A DNA stretch of 35,704 bases from JAABRU01 sp964505535 (GCA_964505535.1 CAZDIU010000019.1:1-35704), one strand, 5' to 3'. Numbered from the stretch's first letter, positions 21,907 through 31,224 are shown. Notes: generated by a model from the letters alone, not told the origin. Numbers and translations: made by a program.

Positions 21907-22695
21907 TTATTTCAGTTTCCCTTTGAATGCTGCCTTGCGTTTTTCCAGAAATGCGGTGGTTCCCTCTTTGGCATCTTCACTGGCCATGCACAGGGCAAAC
22001 GCGTCGCATTCAATGTTCAGACCCGTTGCCAGATCTGCTCCCAGCCCGGAATTGACAGCCTGCTTTGCCGCGCGCAGGGAAACCCGGCCTTTGGCAGCAA
22101 TGGCTTTCGCGGTTTTCATGACTTCTTCCATCAGATTCGCGGCCGGGCAGACCTTGTTGACCATGCCGATGGCTGCGGCTTCTGCGGCCGGAATCATTTT
22201 CCCGGTGAAAATCATTTCTTTGGCTCTGTTTGCTCCGACCAGCCGGGGCAGACGCTGGGTTCCGCCAAAACCCGGAATAATGCCCAGAGTGATCTCCGGC
22301 AGACCGAAATTGGCATTTTCCGAAGCATAGATAAAATCACAGGCCAGGGCCATTTCACTGCCTCCGCCCAGTGCAAAACCGTTGACTGCGGCGATCACGG
22401 GAATGGAAAGTTCCTGCAGTCTGCTGATGATGGCCTGTCCCTTTTTGGCAAACACCTTTGCCTGCAGAGGGCCGAAAGTTGCCAGTTCCGTAATATCCGC
22501 TCCTGCCACAAAGGATTTTTCCCCTGCGCCGGTCAGCACCAGCACCCGGATGTCCTCACTGGCATCAATTTCATCCAGCGCGCGGGAAAATTCCTCCAGC
22601 AGTGCGCCGTTAAGTGCGTTCAGGGCTTTGGGCCGGTTGAAGGTGATGGTTGCGATTCCGTTTTCTGCCGCAAACAGAATGTTTTCATATGCCAT
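21907..22695 (-). CDS. Enoyl-CoA hydratase / crotonase-family protein
   Basis: 262 residues from MAYENILFAA; AGGAGG lies 7 bases before this ATG, so an earlier start at 22734 is rejected. It should add water to short-chain enoyl-CoA in beta-oxidation or aromatic degradation. Crotonase motifs: FVAGADITELA (oxyanion hole), ALGGGSEMALACDF with the first catalytic glutamate and FGLPEITLGIIPGFGGTQRL with the second. Both catalytic glutamates are present, so hydratase activity is likely. The substrate chain length is not readable. It lies 224 bases before paaK on the same strand, with a repeat between them. Confidence 0.95.
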   Translation of the reverse strand: MAYENILFAAENGIATITFNRPKALNALNGALLEEFSRALDEIDASEDIRVLVLTGAGEKSFVAGADITELATFGPLQAKVFAKKGQAIISRLQELSIPVIAAVNGFALGGGSEMALACDFIYASENANFGLPEITLGIIPGFGGTQRLPRLVGANRAKEMIFTGKMIPAAEAAAIGMVNKVCPAANLMEEVMKTAKAIAAKGRVSLRAAKQAVNSGLGADLATGLNIECDAFALCMASEDAKEGTTAFLEKRKAAFKGKLK

Positions 22696-23180
22696 TTTTG
22701 TGCCTCCTGTATAAGTTTTATGTAAAAAAAACAAAGTATTAATCTCTTGAGGGTTAAATTCCCCGCAGTTTGCTGCGGCATAAAGGAATTATCCTTTGAG
22801 AGATACCCCGCCGCTTGCGGCGGGGCTGTTCATTAAAAAAAAACAATACGGAAAGCCCGTATGTGCAGACTCTGCAGGATATTTTCTCCAAACCGGGTTT
22901 TCATCTATATCAGACTCCGGAGAATGTCAACCTGCCTGTCCTGAAATTTTCGATTTATAAAACATATTGAAAAAATAGTAAACAATGATCAGAGAAAATA
23001 TGCGGGGTCGGGATATTTATTATTTGTTTTGACTGTGCATACACAAATGTGTGAAAATAACCGTCCTGAAATCATTCTCTTTGTGAGCCTTTGTGCTATC
23101 TCGGCAGAAAAGAAAAGCAGGGCAGCGAAGACACGAAGGTTCACAAAGATTAATTTGCTGAAATAAAATATTTTTTTAAT
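22696..23180. other. Divergent intergenic region with repeats
   Basis: No gene is seen. GC-rich palindromes occur at 22806-22825 (CCCCGCCGCTTGCGGCGGGG) and around 22758-22773, followed by AT-rich sequence. Near 23080-23150 there is CTTTGTGAGCCTTTGTG and GACACGAAGGTTCACAAAG, a dispersed repeat also seen near 24095. Promoters for both flanking genes must lie here, but I cannot place them. Confidence 0.55.
22806..22825. repeat. 20-bp GC-rich palindrome
   Basis: CCCCGCCGCTTGCGGCGGGG with a perfect 9-bp stem and a 2-base loop. A partly related CCGCAGTTTGCTGCGG lies 50 bp to the left. Confidence 0.7.
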
Positions 23181-23927
23181 ATGACTTCTGCTTTCCGGCT
23201 CCGCATTCTTTCCTGTGCCGCCATGATTTTCGGAGGAGGATCACTGGCGGTTTTCGGCCTGTTTCTCTTTCTCGGCCCGTTCCGGATTGTGAATCTGGCA
23301 ATGACGGAGAGAGAAAAACTCTGGTTTGACGCGGGGCTTTCCCTGCTTTTCTTTGTGCAGCACAGCCTTATGGTGCGGCAATTCTTCCGCAGGAGAATGG
23401 AAAAAATCATTCCGGCATATGCTTACCCTGCATTTTACGCACTTGCATCCGGCATTGTGCTGCTGGCTGTTGTGATTCTGTGGCAGACATCAGATACAAT
23501 CCCTGCACAGGCACAGGGCATGGTTTACGGAATGCTCCGCATACTGTTTTTTCTCTCGGTTCTGGGATTTTTCTCCGCGTCTGCAGGTCTGAAATATTTT
23601 GATCCCTTTGGCATGAAAAGCATATCCGTCTTTCTGCATTCCCGATCTTCCCTGTCTCCTGTCTTTACGGTCAGCGGCATTTACAGAAAAATCCGCCATC
23701 CTTTTTATTTTTTCACCCTGGTGATGATCTGGACATCTCCCAAACTGAGCGCTGATCGGCTTCTGTTCAATATCCTCTGGAGCCTGTGGATTGCAGCGGG
23801 AGCAGTATGGGAAGAACGGGATCTTATCCGGGTTTTCGGGGATGAATACCGTGCCTATCAGCAGAAAACCGGAATGCTGATCCCGTTTTTCTTTACCCGT
23901 TCTGACCGGAAAAATACGGAAAAATAA
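23181..23927 (+). CDS. Integral membrane methyltransferase-like protein (NnrU/isoprenylcysteine methyltransferase superfamily)
   Basis: 248 residues with about five hydrophobic segments. The C-terminal block VSGIYRKIRHPFYFFTLVMI followed by EERDLIRVFGDEYRAYQQKT is the S-adenosylmethionine-binding signature of the isoprenylcysteine carboxyl methyltransferase / NnrU superfamily. The N-terminal part (FFVQHSLMVRQFFRRRMEKI) resembles NnrU-type and methanethiol S-methyltransferase (MddA) proteins. A thiol-methylating role is possible but not shown. No good ribosome binding site precedes the first ATG; an alternative ATG is at 23223. It is a single gene between two repeat-rich gaps. Confidence 0.72.
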   Translation: MTSAFRLRILSCAAMIFGGGSLAVFGLFLFLGPFRIVNLAMTEREKLWFDAGLSLLFFVQHSLMVRQFFRRRMEKIIPAYAYPAFYALASGIVLLAVVILWQTSDTIPAQAQGMVYGMLRILFFLSVLGFFSASAGLKYFDPFGMKSISVFLHSRSSLSPVFTVSGIYRKIRHPFYFFTLVMIWTSPKLSADRLLFNILWSLWIAAGAVWEERDLIRVFGDEYRAYQQKTGMLIPFFFTRSDRKNTEK

Positions 23928-24380
23928 TCTCTGTGCTGTCTGCTCTGTACCCATGGATGCAATGATGATACAAGAAAATAAGTACGCAAGCGAAAGTTTT
24001 CAGGTATAAAAAAACCGGATTTTTCCAAAAAAATCCGGTTTTTCTGAAAACTTCACACCCGAAAATTTATGGAGCTTTACTTATTATCCATTGCTCTTTG
24101 TGAACCTTTGCGTCTTCGTGTCCTGGTGGCAGAAAAAAAGTTCAGCAATTTTCTTTTTCTTGGCAGAAAAGAATATACCCCATCCTGAAGGAAAGTAAAT
24201 TTTGGCATAATTTTCTTTCCCCTCTGTTTTTATGTTGAAATTATTTTCTGAAATCTTTACACTGATATTTGTATAATATTGTTTATCTGTTTTTTGTGTT
24301 CTGCTTAGTCAGGGAGACAGAGGTTTCACACAATTCCCCTTCTGAGAGGGGAAGTCGATACGCAAAAAAGAGGATGTTCC
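23928..24380. other. Intergenic region with palindrome and dispersed repeat
   Basis: No gene is seen. It contains the compound palindrome at 23996-24051 and, near 24092-24126, CTTTGTGAACCTTTGCGTC and TTCGTGTCC, a repeat of the CACGAAGG type. The last 150 bp before the kinase gene are AT-rich and probably hold its promoter. Confidence 0.55.
23996..24051. repeat. GGTATAAA-associated compound palindrome, copy 3
   Basis: Outer arms GTTTTCAG and CTGAAAAC enclose GTATAAA and an inner 15-bp stem (AAAAACCGGATTTTT with complement). The inner stem resembles copy 1 at 459-492, and the AGGTATAAA flank is shared with copies 1 and 2. Confidence 0.7.
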
Positions 24381-26861
24381 ATGATAGTCAAATGTGAAAA
24401 ATGCCAGACGGCCTTCAATATCCAGGACAGTCTGATAAAGAAAAGCGGTACAAAATTCAGGTGTTCGGGCTGCAGTCATGTGTTCAAGGTCTATCCGCCC
24501 GCACCGGCTGAACCGGAACAGGATCCGGTCATTCCGGATTCTGTCGCAAAAGAGAAACCCCGGACTGAAAAGCCGCGCATGGCTCCGGAAGCAGTTGCAA
24601 AAGAGAAATCACGATCCCATTCACAGCATATTCCCCCGGAACCGTTCCCGAAAGAAAAACCTGTACCCCGGAAACAGACTGCCATTCCGGAATCTGTCAC
24701 TGAGGAAAAGCCCCAGTCTGAAATGAAGCGTGTTTCCATTGATGACACCATGACCATGGTGGATTTTTCCGAAGATGTTTTTGAGAAACGGGATGAAAAA
24801 ATACCCCGTTACATTGAGGTGGGCAGTATCGGTGAAGGCGGAATGGGTGAGGTCAAACTGGCCAAGGATACCCAATTGCTGCGCAAAGTTGCGCTCAAAA
24901 GTCTGAAAAAAGAGGCGGCCTCTGCTGCGACCCTGAGTTATTTCTTCCGTGAGGCGCAGATTACCGCGCAGTTGGATCATCCCAATATTGTTCCCCTTTA
25001 CACGGTCAAGGAAGCAGCCCCCAATGAACCGGCCGTGTCCTTTGTCATGAAATACATCAAAGGCCAGACTCTGACCGACATTATCACCAAAGCCCGGAAT
25101 GTCTGTAAGGAAAATCCCAAAGCCCAACTGCCCGAGGAACTCAATCTCCATTCCCGGCTGGGATATTTTCTCAAAGCCTGTGAGGGCATGATTTATGCCC
25201 ATCGCAAAGAGGTGATTCACCGGGATCTCAAGCCTTCCAATATCATGATCGGTGATTTTGGTGAAGTCTATGTCATGGACTGGGGCATTGCCAAAATGCT
25301 CAAGGAAATTCCCGAAACCCTTTACGGCATTCAGAAGGTGGCCGCTCGCAAATCCGAAATGTATCTGGGCGGCACAGAAGTGGGCAGCGTGGTGGGAACT
25401 CCGGGATATATTTCTCCGGAACAGGTAAAGGGACTGCCGGATGTGGGATCGGCCAGTGATCAGTTTTCCCTGGGGGTGATTCTCTACGAACTGGTCACAC
25501 TGAAACCCGCGCGGCCCGGAGACATGGCCAAAAAACTGGAATGGGCCAATGCGGGAACCATCAACCAGATGGTGCATCTGATTCCGGAGAAAAAGATTCC
25601 CGAAGAACTCAAGGCCATTATCCGGAAAGCCACAAATCCTGATCCCAACCGGAGGTATCTGAGCGTAAATATTCTGGCCGAGGATGTGCGCAGATTTCTT
25701 CGCGGGGATGAAGTCAGTGTCATGCCGGACAACATTCCCCGGCGCATGTGGCGTTTCATCAACAAGCACCGTGAGGCCACAGCCATTCTGGTGCTTTCCT
25801 TTCTGCTGATTTCCTCGGCAGTCACCACTGCCACCCTGATCCGGGAACGCGCTGCCATGAAAAAGGCACAGGAGAGGGAAAAAAAACTGACCCATCTGCT
25901 GACAAAGGTGGCATCCCAGGCCCATTATATTGACAGCCGTTTTATCCGTCTGGAAGATTTGCTGCTCAATCTGGCCAACAATGCCATGTATATGATTCAG
26001 CATCCCCAGGCAGGCAATGAACGCTTTTACTGGATTTCGGATTTCAAAAATCCGGCCAAAGCGCCGCGGGATTTGGCCATGTCCCAGCTTTACCGTCTGC
26101 CTGTGAGCATTGATTATCCGGTGGTGAAAGCCGTTACCGGCGTCAATCCCGAAGATATTACCCCTCTGATGAACCGTCTGGCGCCGCTGCGGCACCATTT
26201 CAAAAAACTGCTGCTGGACAGCCGAAACAGTTACAGTCCGATTACCGATGAGGAGGCAAGGCGCCTGCTGACCATTCACGGCCTGCCTGTGAGCTGGGCA
26301 TATATCGGACTGGAGGCCGGAGTCATGTATTCCTATCCCGGCAAAGCCACCTACAAGGATGATTATGATCCGAGACAGCGCCCCTGGTACAGCCTGGGCG
26401 CGCGCAAAAATGCGGTTTACTGGGGCAATCCCTATATTGACATCAACGGACTGGGCATGGTTCTTCCCTGTGCGACCTCCCTGTATGACAAAGACGGGAA
26501 TTTTTACGGCGTCGCGGGCCTGGATGTGACCTATGGCAATATCATTCAGGACAGTCTCACACGCGCAGGGGCAGTGGGGGTTGTGGAAAGCTTTCTCCTC
26601 AATGAAAAGGCCGAGGTGGTGATCAGTTCCAGCCAGCTTGGACTGGACATCTCTGTAAATTCAAAGGATGGAGCACTGCAGTTGGAGACGTTTCCTGTGC
26701 AGGCTGTGGTGGACAAAATCCGGAGAAAGGAATCCGGATTTGCGGAAGTGATGCGGGACAGTGAAGCCCGGATTATCTTTTTTCATGAAATTCCCTCTCT
26801 CAACTGGTATTATCTGGAAGATGTGAAAAAAACTGCGATTCTGGGCACGGATGAGCAATGA
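24381..26861 (+). CDS. Membrane serine/threonine protein kinase with zinc ribbon and Cache sensor
   Basis: 826 residues. Residues 1-37 form an MJ0042-type zinc ribbon (C5, C8, C28, C31). A Pro/Lys-rich linker (40-115) repeats a P-E-x-V-x-K-E-K-P unit four times. The Hanks-type kinase domain spans about 143-440: glycine loop GEGGMGEV (151-158), K173, HRDLKPSN (H280-D282), DWG at 300-302 instead of DFG, and GTPGYISPEQ. One membrane segment at about 467-487 leads into a periplasmic Cache-like domain (DDYDPRQRPWYSLGARKNAV, GVAGLDVTYGN). The layout, cytoplasmic kinase before a C-terminal external sensor, suggests a receptor kinase responding to a small molecule. No phosphatase gene is adjacent. 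Confidence 0.9.
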   Translation: MIVKCEKCQTAFNIQDSLIKKSGTKFRCSGCSHVFKVYPPAPAEPEQDPVIPDSVAKEKPRTEKPRMAPEAVAKEKSRSHSQHIPPEPFPKEKPVPRKQTAIPESVTEEKPQSEMKRVSIDDTMTMVDFSEDVFEKRDEKIPRYIEVGSIGEGGMGEVKLAKDTQLLRKVALKSLKKEAASAATLSYFFREAQITAQLDHPNIVPLYTVKEAAPNEPAVSFVMKYIKGQTLTDIITKARNVCKENPKAQLPEELNLHSRLGYFLKACEGMIYAHRKEVIHRDLKPSNIMIGDFGEVYVMDWGIAKMLKEIPETLYGIQKVAARKSEMYLGGTEVGSVVGTPGYISPEQVKGLPDVGSASDQFSLGVILYELVTLKPARPGDMAKKLEWANAGTINQMVHLIPEKKIPEELKAIIRKATNPDPNRRYLSVNILAEDVRRFLRGDEVSVMPDNIPRRMWRFINKHREATAILVLSFLLISSAVTTATLIRERAAMKKAQEREKKLTHLLTKVASQAHYIDSRFIRLEDLLLNLANNAMYMIQHPQAGNERFYWISDFKNPAKAPRDLAMSQLYRLPVSIDYPVVKAVTGVNPEDITPLMNRLAPLRHHFKKLLLDSRNSYSPITDEEARRLLTIHGLPVSWAYIGLEAGVMYSYPGKATYKDDYDPRQRPWYSLGARKNAVYWGNPYIDINGLGMVLPCATSLYDKDGNFYGVAGLDVTYGNIIQDSLTRAGAVGVVESFLLNEKAEVVISSSQLGLDISVNSKDGALQLETFPVQAVVDKIRRKESGFAEVMRDSEARIIFFHEIPSLNWYYLEDVKKTAILGTDEQ

Positions 26862-26993
26862 TGTTCATTGATGGGAAATTGCTGTATTCCCAAGATGATG
26901 GCCATATCTTTGGCGGTTCGCTTTTCCCTGGGCCAAACAGTTTTTTCAGAAAGGTTCTGACAGTGCACAGGGAGGCCCGGAATGAATGCCTAT

Positions 26994-27650
26994 CTATTTC
27001 AATGCCTTGATTCCTTTAATATCCTGTGTCCTGCCCAGTATAATCAGTACGTCACTGTCCTTGATCACAAAATTCGCGGACGGGACAAGAAGAAAGTTGT
27101 CCGGAACCAGTTCTTTGATGGCAATGATATGCACATTGTATCTGGCCCGCAGATTGAGTTCCTTGAGGCTTTTGCCAATGAATTCCCGCGGGGGCCCCAC
27201 CTGAACCAGATCATAATCGTCTGCAAGAGGAATGAAATCCAGAATATTGGGCCGGGACAGACCCCGTGCCACGCGCAGGGCCATGTCCCGTTCCGGATGA
27301 ATGATCTCAGTGGCTCCCACCAGTTTCAAAATTTTCCCATGATCCGCATCCAGTGCTTTGGCAAGGATTTTGCGAACGCCCATTTCTTTCAGATACAGAC
27401 AGATCATAATGCTGGTGCTGATTTTCGTGCCGGTGGACACAACCACTCCGTCCATGTTTTCCAGCCCCAGGGCTTTCAAAGCCTCCCTGTTTGTGGCGTC
27501 AAGCACCACTGCCTCTGTGGCATGCGGATCAATGGTCTGCACCTTGACCTTGTCCCCATCAATGGCCACCACCTCGTTTCCGTCTTCGTATAATGCCTTG
27601 GCTGTGTGAAAGCCGAAATTCCCAAGTCCGATAACTGCAAAACGTTTCAT
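26994..27650 (-). CDS. ktrA: KtrA/TrkA-type potassium channel regulatory subunit
   Basis: 218 residues: an N-terminal Rossmann RCK domain (FAVIGLGNFGFHTAKALYED, then EVVAIDGDK) and a C-terminal RCK/TrkA-C domain (VGPPREFIGKSLKELNLRAR). It is the cytoplasmic nucleotide-binding gate of a KtrAB-type K+ transporter. The GxGxxG motif is intact, and an acidic residue ends the second strand, consistent with NAD binding. It is the last gene of the operon, 111 bases after the channel gene at 27762, and is convergent with the kinase gene at 24381. Confidence 0.92.
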   Translation of the reverse strand: MKRFAVIGLGNFGFHTAKALYEDGNEVVAIDGDKVKVQTIDPHATEAVVLDATNREALKALGLENMDGVVVSTGTKISTSIMICLYLKEMGVRKILAKALDADHGKILKLVGATEIIHPERDMALRVARGLSRPNILDFIPLADDYDLVQVGPPREFIGKSLKELNLRARYNVHIIAIKELVPDNFLLVPSANFVIKDSDVLIILGRTQDIKGIKALK

Positions 27651-27761
27651 TCCTCACTCCTTTTTCCTCTGTATCTGCATCCGGGCATCTGATCATAATC
27701 TTTCAGCATGTCCGGCTCCGTGCCTGCCCCTGCAGAAAACAGATAAATCCCCGGCAGATGT

Positions 27762-29129
27762 CTATCCGATCATCAGATTCTCCTCAGAATACTCAACGCC
27801 GTTGCTCATGGACGTGCCCACAATGATATAGGAAAAGGTGAGCACACCGACCCTGCCGATAATCATCATCAGGATAATCCAGCTTTTGCCCCAGTTGCCC
27901 AGTCCCGCGGTTATTCCCGTGGACAGTCCCACTGTTCCGAATGCGGATACGGTCTCAAAAAGATACGAAAGAAAGGAAGGACGCTGAGCCTCCGGACTGT
28001 CGGCTGAACCGCCTATGAGAAGCATAAACAGTATCAGGGAGATGATTCCGATGGAAACAAGAATCAGTGACATGCTGCGGATTACGGTTTCCGCAGGGAT
28101 GCTTTTTCTGAAGATATTGACACGCCGCATCCGCCGCACCCGGCTGAAGGTAAATACGGTCAGCAGGGCCAGTGTGGAGGTCTTGACTCCGCCGCCGCAG
28201 GAACCTGGGGATGCACCGAAAAACATGAGGAAAATCATCATGGAAAGGGTGGCCTCCTGCAGAGAGGCAATATCCACTGTGTTGAACCCTGCTGTGCGGC
28301 AGGTCACGGACTGGAACACCGGAACCAGAATGCGCTGCGGCAGAGAGGGCAGGGCTTTCAGGTTTTGCCGCTCCAGAAGGGCAAACAGGAGTGCTCCAAA
28401 AACAATCAGAATCAGAGTCGTCATCAGCACTGTCTTTGTCTGAACTGAAAGGCGTCCCCGTTCTCTGTTCCGTTTTCTGCGCAGCCAGGACTGACAATCG
28501 TAGAGCACAGGAAATCCGATTCCGCCGATGATGATCAGGCCGCAGATGGTGATGTTGAGCAGAAAATCTCCGCTGTATTGCACCATGCTGTCGGGAAACA
28601 GGGCAAAGCCCGCATTGCAGAATGCGGAAACCGAGTGAAAAACCGCAGTGTAAACTGCATAGGGAAAAGCAAATTCCCGGCTCCAGTGAAAGGTCAGAAG
28701 AACTGCGCCCATAAGTTCTGCGCCCAGTGTGAACACAACGATGCTCCTGACCAGGCTGAAAATATCCTCACGCGGGGTATGGGCAAACAGATCCTGCATG
28801 GCCATGCGCTGCCGGAAGGAAACACTTTTGCCCATCCACTGGAACAGGGCCACAGAAACCGTCATCAGTCCCAGCCCCCCAATCTGAATCAGGAGCAGGA
28901 TGGCACACTGGCCGAATATAGTGAAATAAGTCCCCGTGTCCACAACCACCAGACCCGTGACGCATACTGCGGATGCGGCAGTGAAGAGAGCGTCCACCCA
29001 AGGGATATGTCCTGCTTTTGCGGAAACCGGCAGTTTCAGCACGAGCGTACCCGCAAGGATGACCATGAGAAAGCTGGCCAGTACCAGGGTCGCGGGATGG
29101 GATTTCAGGATACGGCTGCGGATGTTCAT
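27762..29129 (-). CDS. ktrB: KtrB/TrkH-family potassium transporter membrane subunit
   Basis: 455 residues from ATG 29129, which overlaps the preceding gene's stop in ATGA; an ATG-like start at 29162 would add 11 residues. It is a K+-selective pore of four tandem M1-P-M2 units. Filter loops: AASAVCVTGLVVVD, SVSAFCNAGFALF, SVTCRTAGFNTVD and VSAFGTVGLSTG, each keeping the critical glycine. Paired with the 218-residue regulator downstream, it resembles a KtrAB system rather than TrkH, which is longer. Confidence 0.92.
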   Translation of the reverse strand: MNIRSRILKSHPATLVLASFLMVILAGTLVLKLPVSAKAGHIPWVDALFTAASAVCVTGLVVVDTGTYFTIFGQCAILLLIQIGGLGLMTVSVALFQWMGKSVSFRQRMAMQDLFAHTPREDIFSLVRSIVVFTLGAELMGAVLLTFHWSREFAFPYAVYTAVFHSVSAFCNAGFALFPDSMVQYSGDFLLNITICGLIIIGGIGFPVLYDCQSWLRRKRNRERGRLSVQTKTVLMTTLILIVFGALLFALLERQNLKALPSLPQRILVPVFQSVTCRTAGFNTVDIASLQEATLSMMIFLMFFGASPGSCGGGVKTSTLALLTVFTFSRVRRMRRVNIFRKSIPAETVIRSMSLILVSIGIISLILFMLLIGGSADSPEAQRPSFLSYLFETVSAFGTVGLSTGITAGLGNWGKSWIILMMIIGRVGVLTFSYIIVGTSMSNGVEYSEENLMIG

Positions 29130-29719
29130 GATACAATCCCCGGATTCAGAAAATGTTCGCACACCAAATGCGCCCAGGTTTCACAGATGTCATGCAGACG
29201 GAAGCCCCCAAGCACCATGCGCTCCAGGTATGCGCCGCAGACACAGATTTCCCGCTCTGCATCCAGCGGTCTGTAACGCAGAAAAGGACAGAGCATTGCA
29301 AGATGATATTCGATCTCATCCTCCTCTCCCATATTCTGCATCAAATCTGCATCGCTCACGGTCTGTCCGACATAGCGGATATATCTCACTCCCGCGTTTT
29401 CCAAAGACTCCAGCAGCCCGCGGTGTTTGCAGCAAAGCAGAGCCATCACAGCAGTTTCTTTGGTGTGCGTGTTCCGTCTGAGCGCAGCGCACAGTTCCAC
29501 CAGTTTTTCCCGTTCCTCCAGCGGGATTTGTCCGAAACAGACCGCAATGCTGCGGGGTTTTTCCTCTACAGCCCTGTCCAGACATCGGATCGGGCAGGAA
29601 ATCCGTTCTGTTCCGGGTGCTGAAATCCCAATGCAGTCAGCCGGATCACAGATCAAAAAGGGATACTCCCGCGCGGGAGGATTTTTTTCTGCAATATTTT
29701 TTTCCTGCATCAGATTCAT
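29126..29719 (-). CDS. Cysteine-rich protein of unknown function between two K+ transporter genes
   Basis: 197 residues with 13 cysteines: C24, C29, C42, C46, C61, C77, C96, C97, C144, C159, C161, C179 and C187. The N-terminal group C-x4-C...C-x3-C and the C-x-C at 159-161 could hold a metal or iron-sulfur cluster, or be redox-active. No signal peptide or membrane segment. The central part (SIAVCFGQIPLEEREKLVEL, then VMALLCCKHRGLLESLENAG) reads like a receiver-fold beta-alpha pattern. I do not recognise a family. It is 6 bases after the TrkH gene and overlaps the KtrB gene by 4, so it is expressed with the transporters and may tune them. Confidence 0.75.
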   Translation of the reverse strand: MNLMQEKNIAEKNPPAREYPFLICDPADCIGISAPGTERISCPIRCLDRAVEEKPRSIAVCFGQIPLEEREKLVELCAALRRNTHTKETAVMALLCCKHRGLLESLENAGVRYIRYVGQTVSDADLMQNMGEEDEIEYHLAMLCPFLRYRPLDAEREICVCGAYLERMVLGGFRLHDICETWAHLVCEHFLNPGIVS

Positions 29720-29725
29720 ATTCTG

Positions 29726-31216
29726 TCATTCTCCTTTCAGTGTCCCTGTCACAAATCGTCTGCTGTCCCGTGCCAGCCGGATCACACTGACGATGACCGC
29801 AATGAACTCCAGTCTTCCCAGAAACATGGCAAGCATTTCCGCGTACAGGGCCATATCCGGCATATCGGCAGAGGTAATGCCCACGGAAAGTCCCACTGTT
29901 CCAATGGCAGAGGCAAATTCAAAAAGAGAATCTGAAAGAGAGTAACCGCAGGCGCACAGGATCATGACGCCCATCACATAACTGGCAAGGAACACAAAAA
30001 CAAAAACAGTGACTTCCCGCACCCGTGTGTCATCCAGAAAAACGCGGTGACTTCCCTCCCATATGGGCGTTTCCACAACCGCTGTCCGGGGCATAAGCGC
30101 ACCTCTGATCTCCCGCACCATCACTTTCCACAGCAGCCACACGCGAAACTGCTTCATGCCTCCCGCGGTTGAGCAGGTTCCGCCGCCGACAAGCATCAGC
30201 ACTGTCAGTGCGAATATGCCGAACGCGTTCCAGTTTCCATACGTGACCGTGGAAAAACCTGTTGTGGTCAGTGCGGACACAGTCTCAAAAACCGCGACGC
30301 GCACAGATTTGCCAAGCACGGGATAAAGCGTCCGGCAGGTGAAAAAGAACACGGCAGACACAGACAGGGGGAGCAGCACGGCCATCAGCCGGAGTTCTCC
30401 GCTGTGTGCGGCAATCCGGAATCTGCCGCGCCACACAAGCCAGGCCGTGACAAAACTCAGATTTCCCAGCAGCATGAGGGGCAGAGTTACGGCTTCAACA
30501 CCAGGGGAATCCCAGTAAGCAATACTTTCCGCGTGCGTGGAAAAACCTCCGGTGGAAAGGGCGGCAAAGGAATGATTGACTGCATCAAAAAATGACATGC
30601 CCGCGATCCGGTAGGCCAGGGTTCCCGCAATCGCATAGCAGGTGTAAATCATCAGCACCAGCCGGGCAGAACTGCGCACATGCGGCAGAAGCTGATCGCT
30701 TCTGCCCTCTGCACCGGATATGCCCGCGCCCCCAGGTCCGGCAATGGCCGACATCATGATAATGGCCAGGCCGGCACCTCCGGCAAACTGCATCAGGCTG
30801 CGCCAGAACAGGATCATCGGCCCGGCAAGACTCAGATCCACAACAGAAAGCCCGGTGGTGGTCCAGCCGCTCACGGACTCGAACAGTGCTCTGGAAAAGG
30901 AAATGTCCGAAACACTTGCAAAAGGCCATGCGGAAAAGACAATGACCAGTATCCAACTGAGGAGAACAACAATCCCTCCGTCCTGAAAGGAGAGCGTGAC
31001 ATCAGCACAGGGACGGAAGAGTCTCCGCAGCACAAATCCTGTGAGTCCGAGGCAGACTGCGGGAAGCGTGAAAGCCCCTGCATTCCCTGTATCTTCAGGG
31101 CAAAGCGGAAGAAGCAGGAGGGGGACGGTCATTATTCCCGCGGAAAGAACCAGGATGAATCCGACTGAGGAGAGGATGGCCGCATAAGACTGTCTGAGAT
31201 ATTCTTTTTCCCGCAT
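29726..31216 (-). CDS. trkH: TrkH-family potassium uptake membrane protein
   Basis: 496 residues with roughly ten hydrophobic segments. Four pore loops are recognisable: SGWTTTGLSVVD, ALSTGGFSTHAE, ALTTTGFSTVTY and AIGTVGLSVGIT, all with the filter glycine. It is the pore of a Trk system, working with the TrkA-type proteins encoded just upstream at 31225 and 31884. The extra hydrophobic N-terminal hairpin distinguishes it from the shorter KtrB-like protein at 27762. It starts 8 bases after the TrkA gene. Confidence 0.92.
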   Translation of the reverse strand: MREKEYLRQSYAAILSSVGFILVLSAGIMTVPLLLLPLCPEDTGNAGAFTLPAVCLGLTGFVLRRLFRPCADVTLSFQDGGIVVLLSWILVIVFSAWPFASVSDISFSRALFESVSGWTTTGLSVVDLSLAGPMILFWRSLMQFAGGAGLAIIMMSAIAGPGGAGISGAEGRSDQLLPHVRSSARLVLMIYTCYAIAGTLAYRIAGMSFFDAVNHSFAALSTGGFSTHAESIAYWDSPGVEAVTLPLMLLGNLSFVTAWLVWRGRFRIAAHSGELRLMAVLLPLSVSAVFFFTCRTLYPVLGKSVRVAVFETVSALTTTGFSTVTYGNWNAFGIFALTVLMLVGGGTCSTAGGMKQFRVWLLWKVMVREIRGALMPRTAVVETPIWEGSHRVFLDDTRVREVTVFVFVFLASYVMGVMILCACGYSLSDSLFEFASAIGTVGLSVGITSADMPDMALYAEMLAMFLGRLEFIAVIVSVIRLARDSRRFVTGTLKGE

Positions 31217-31224
31217 CCGGTCTC

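Noticed and set aside
24193..24212. Third sigma-54 promoter (TTTTGGCATAATTTTC)
   Set aside because: GG is followed 10 bases later by TT, not GC, so the -12 element is missing.
24234..24277. Sigma-70 promoter for the serine/threonine kinase (TTGAAA, TATAAT)
   Set aside because: TATAAT at 24272 has no acceptable -35 at 16-18 bp, and TTGAAA at 24234 pairs only with a weak TACACT; not reliable enough to annotate.
24621..26279. Long open frame of 552 codons on the minus strand
   Set aside because: It is antisense to the serine/threonine kinase, whose motifs are clear; no ribosome site or family pattern.
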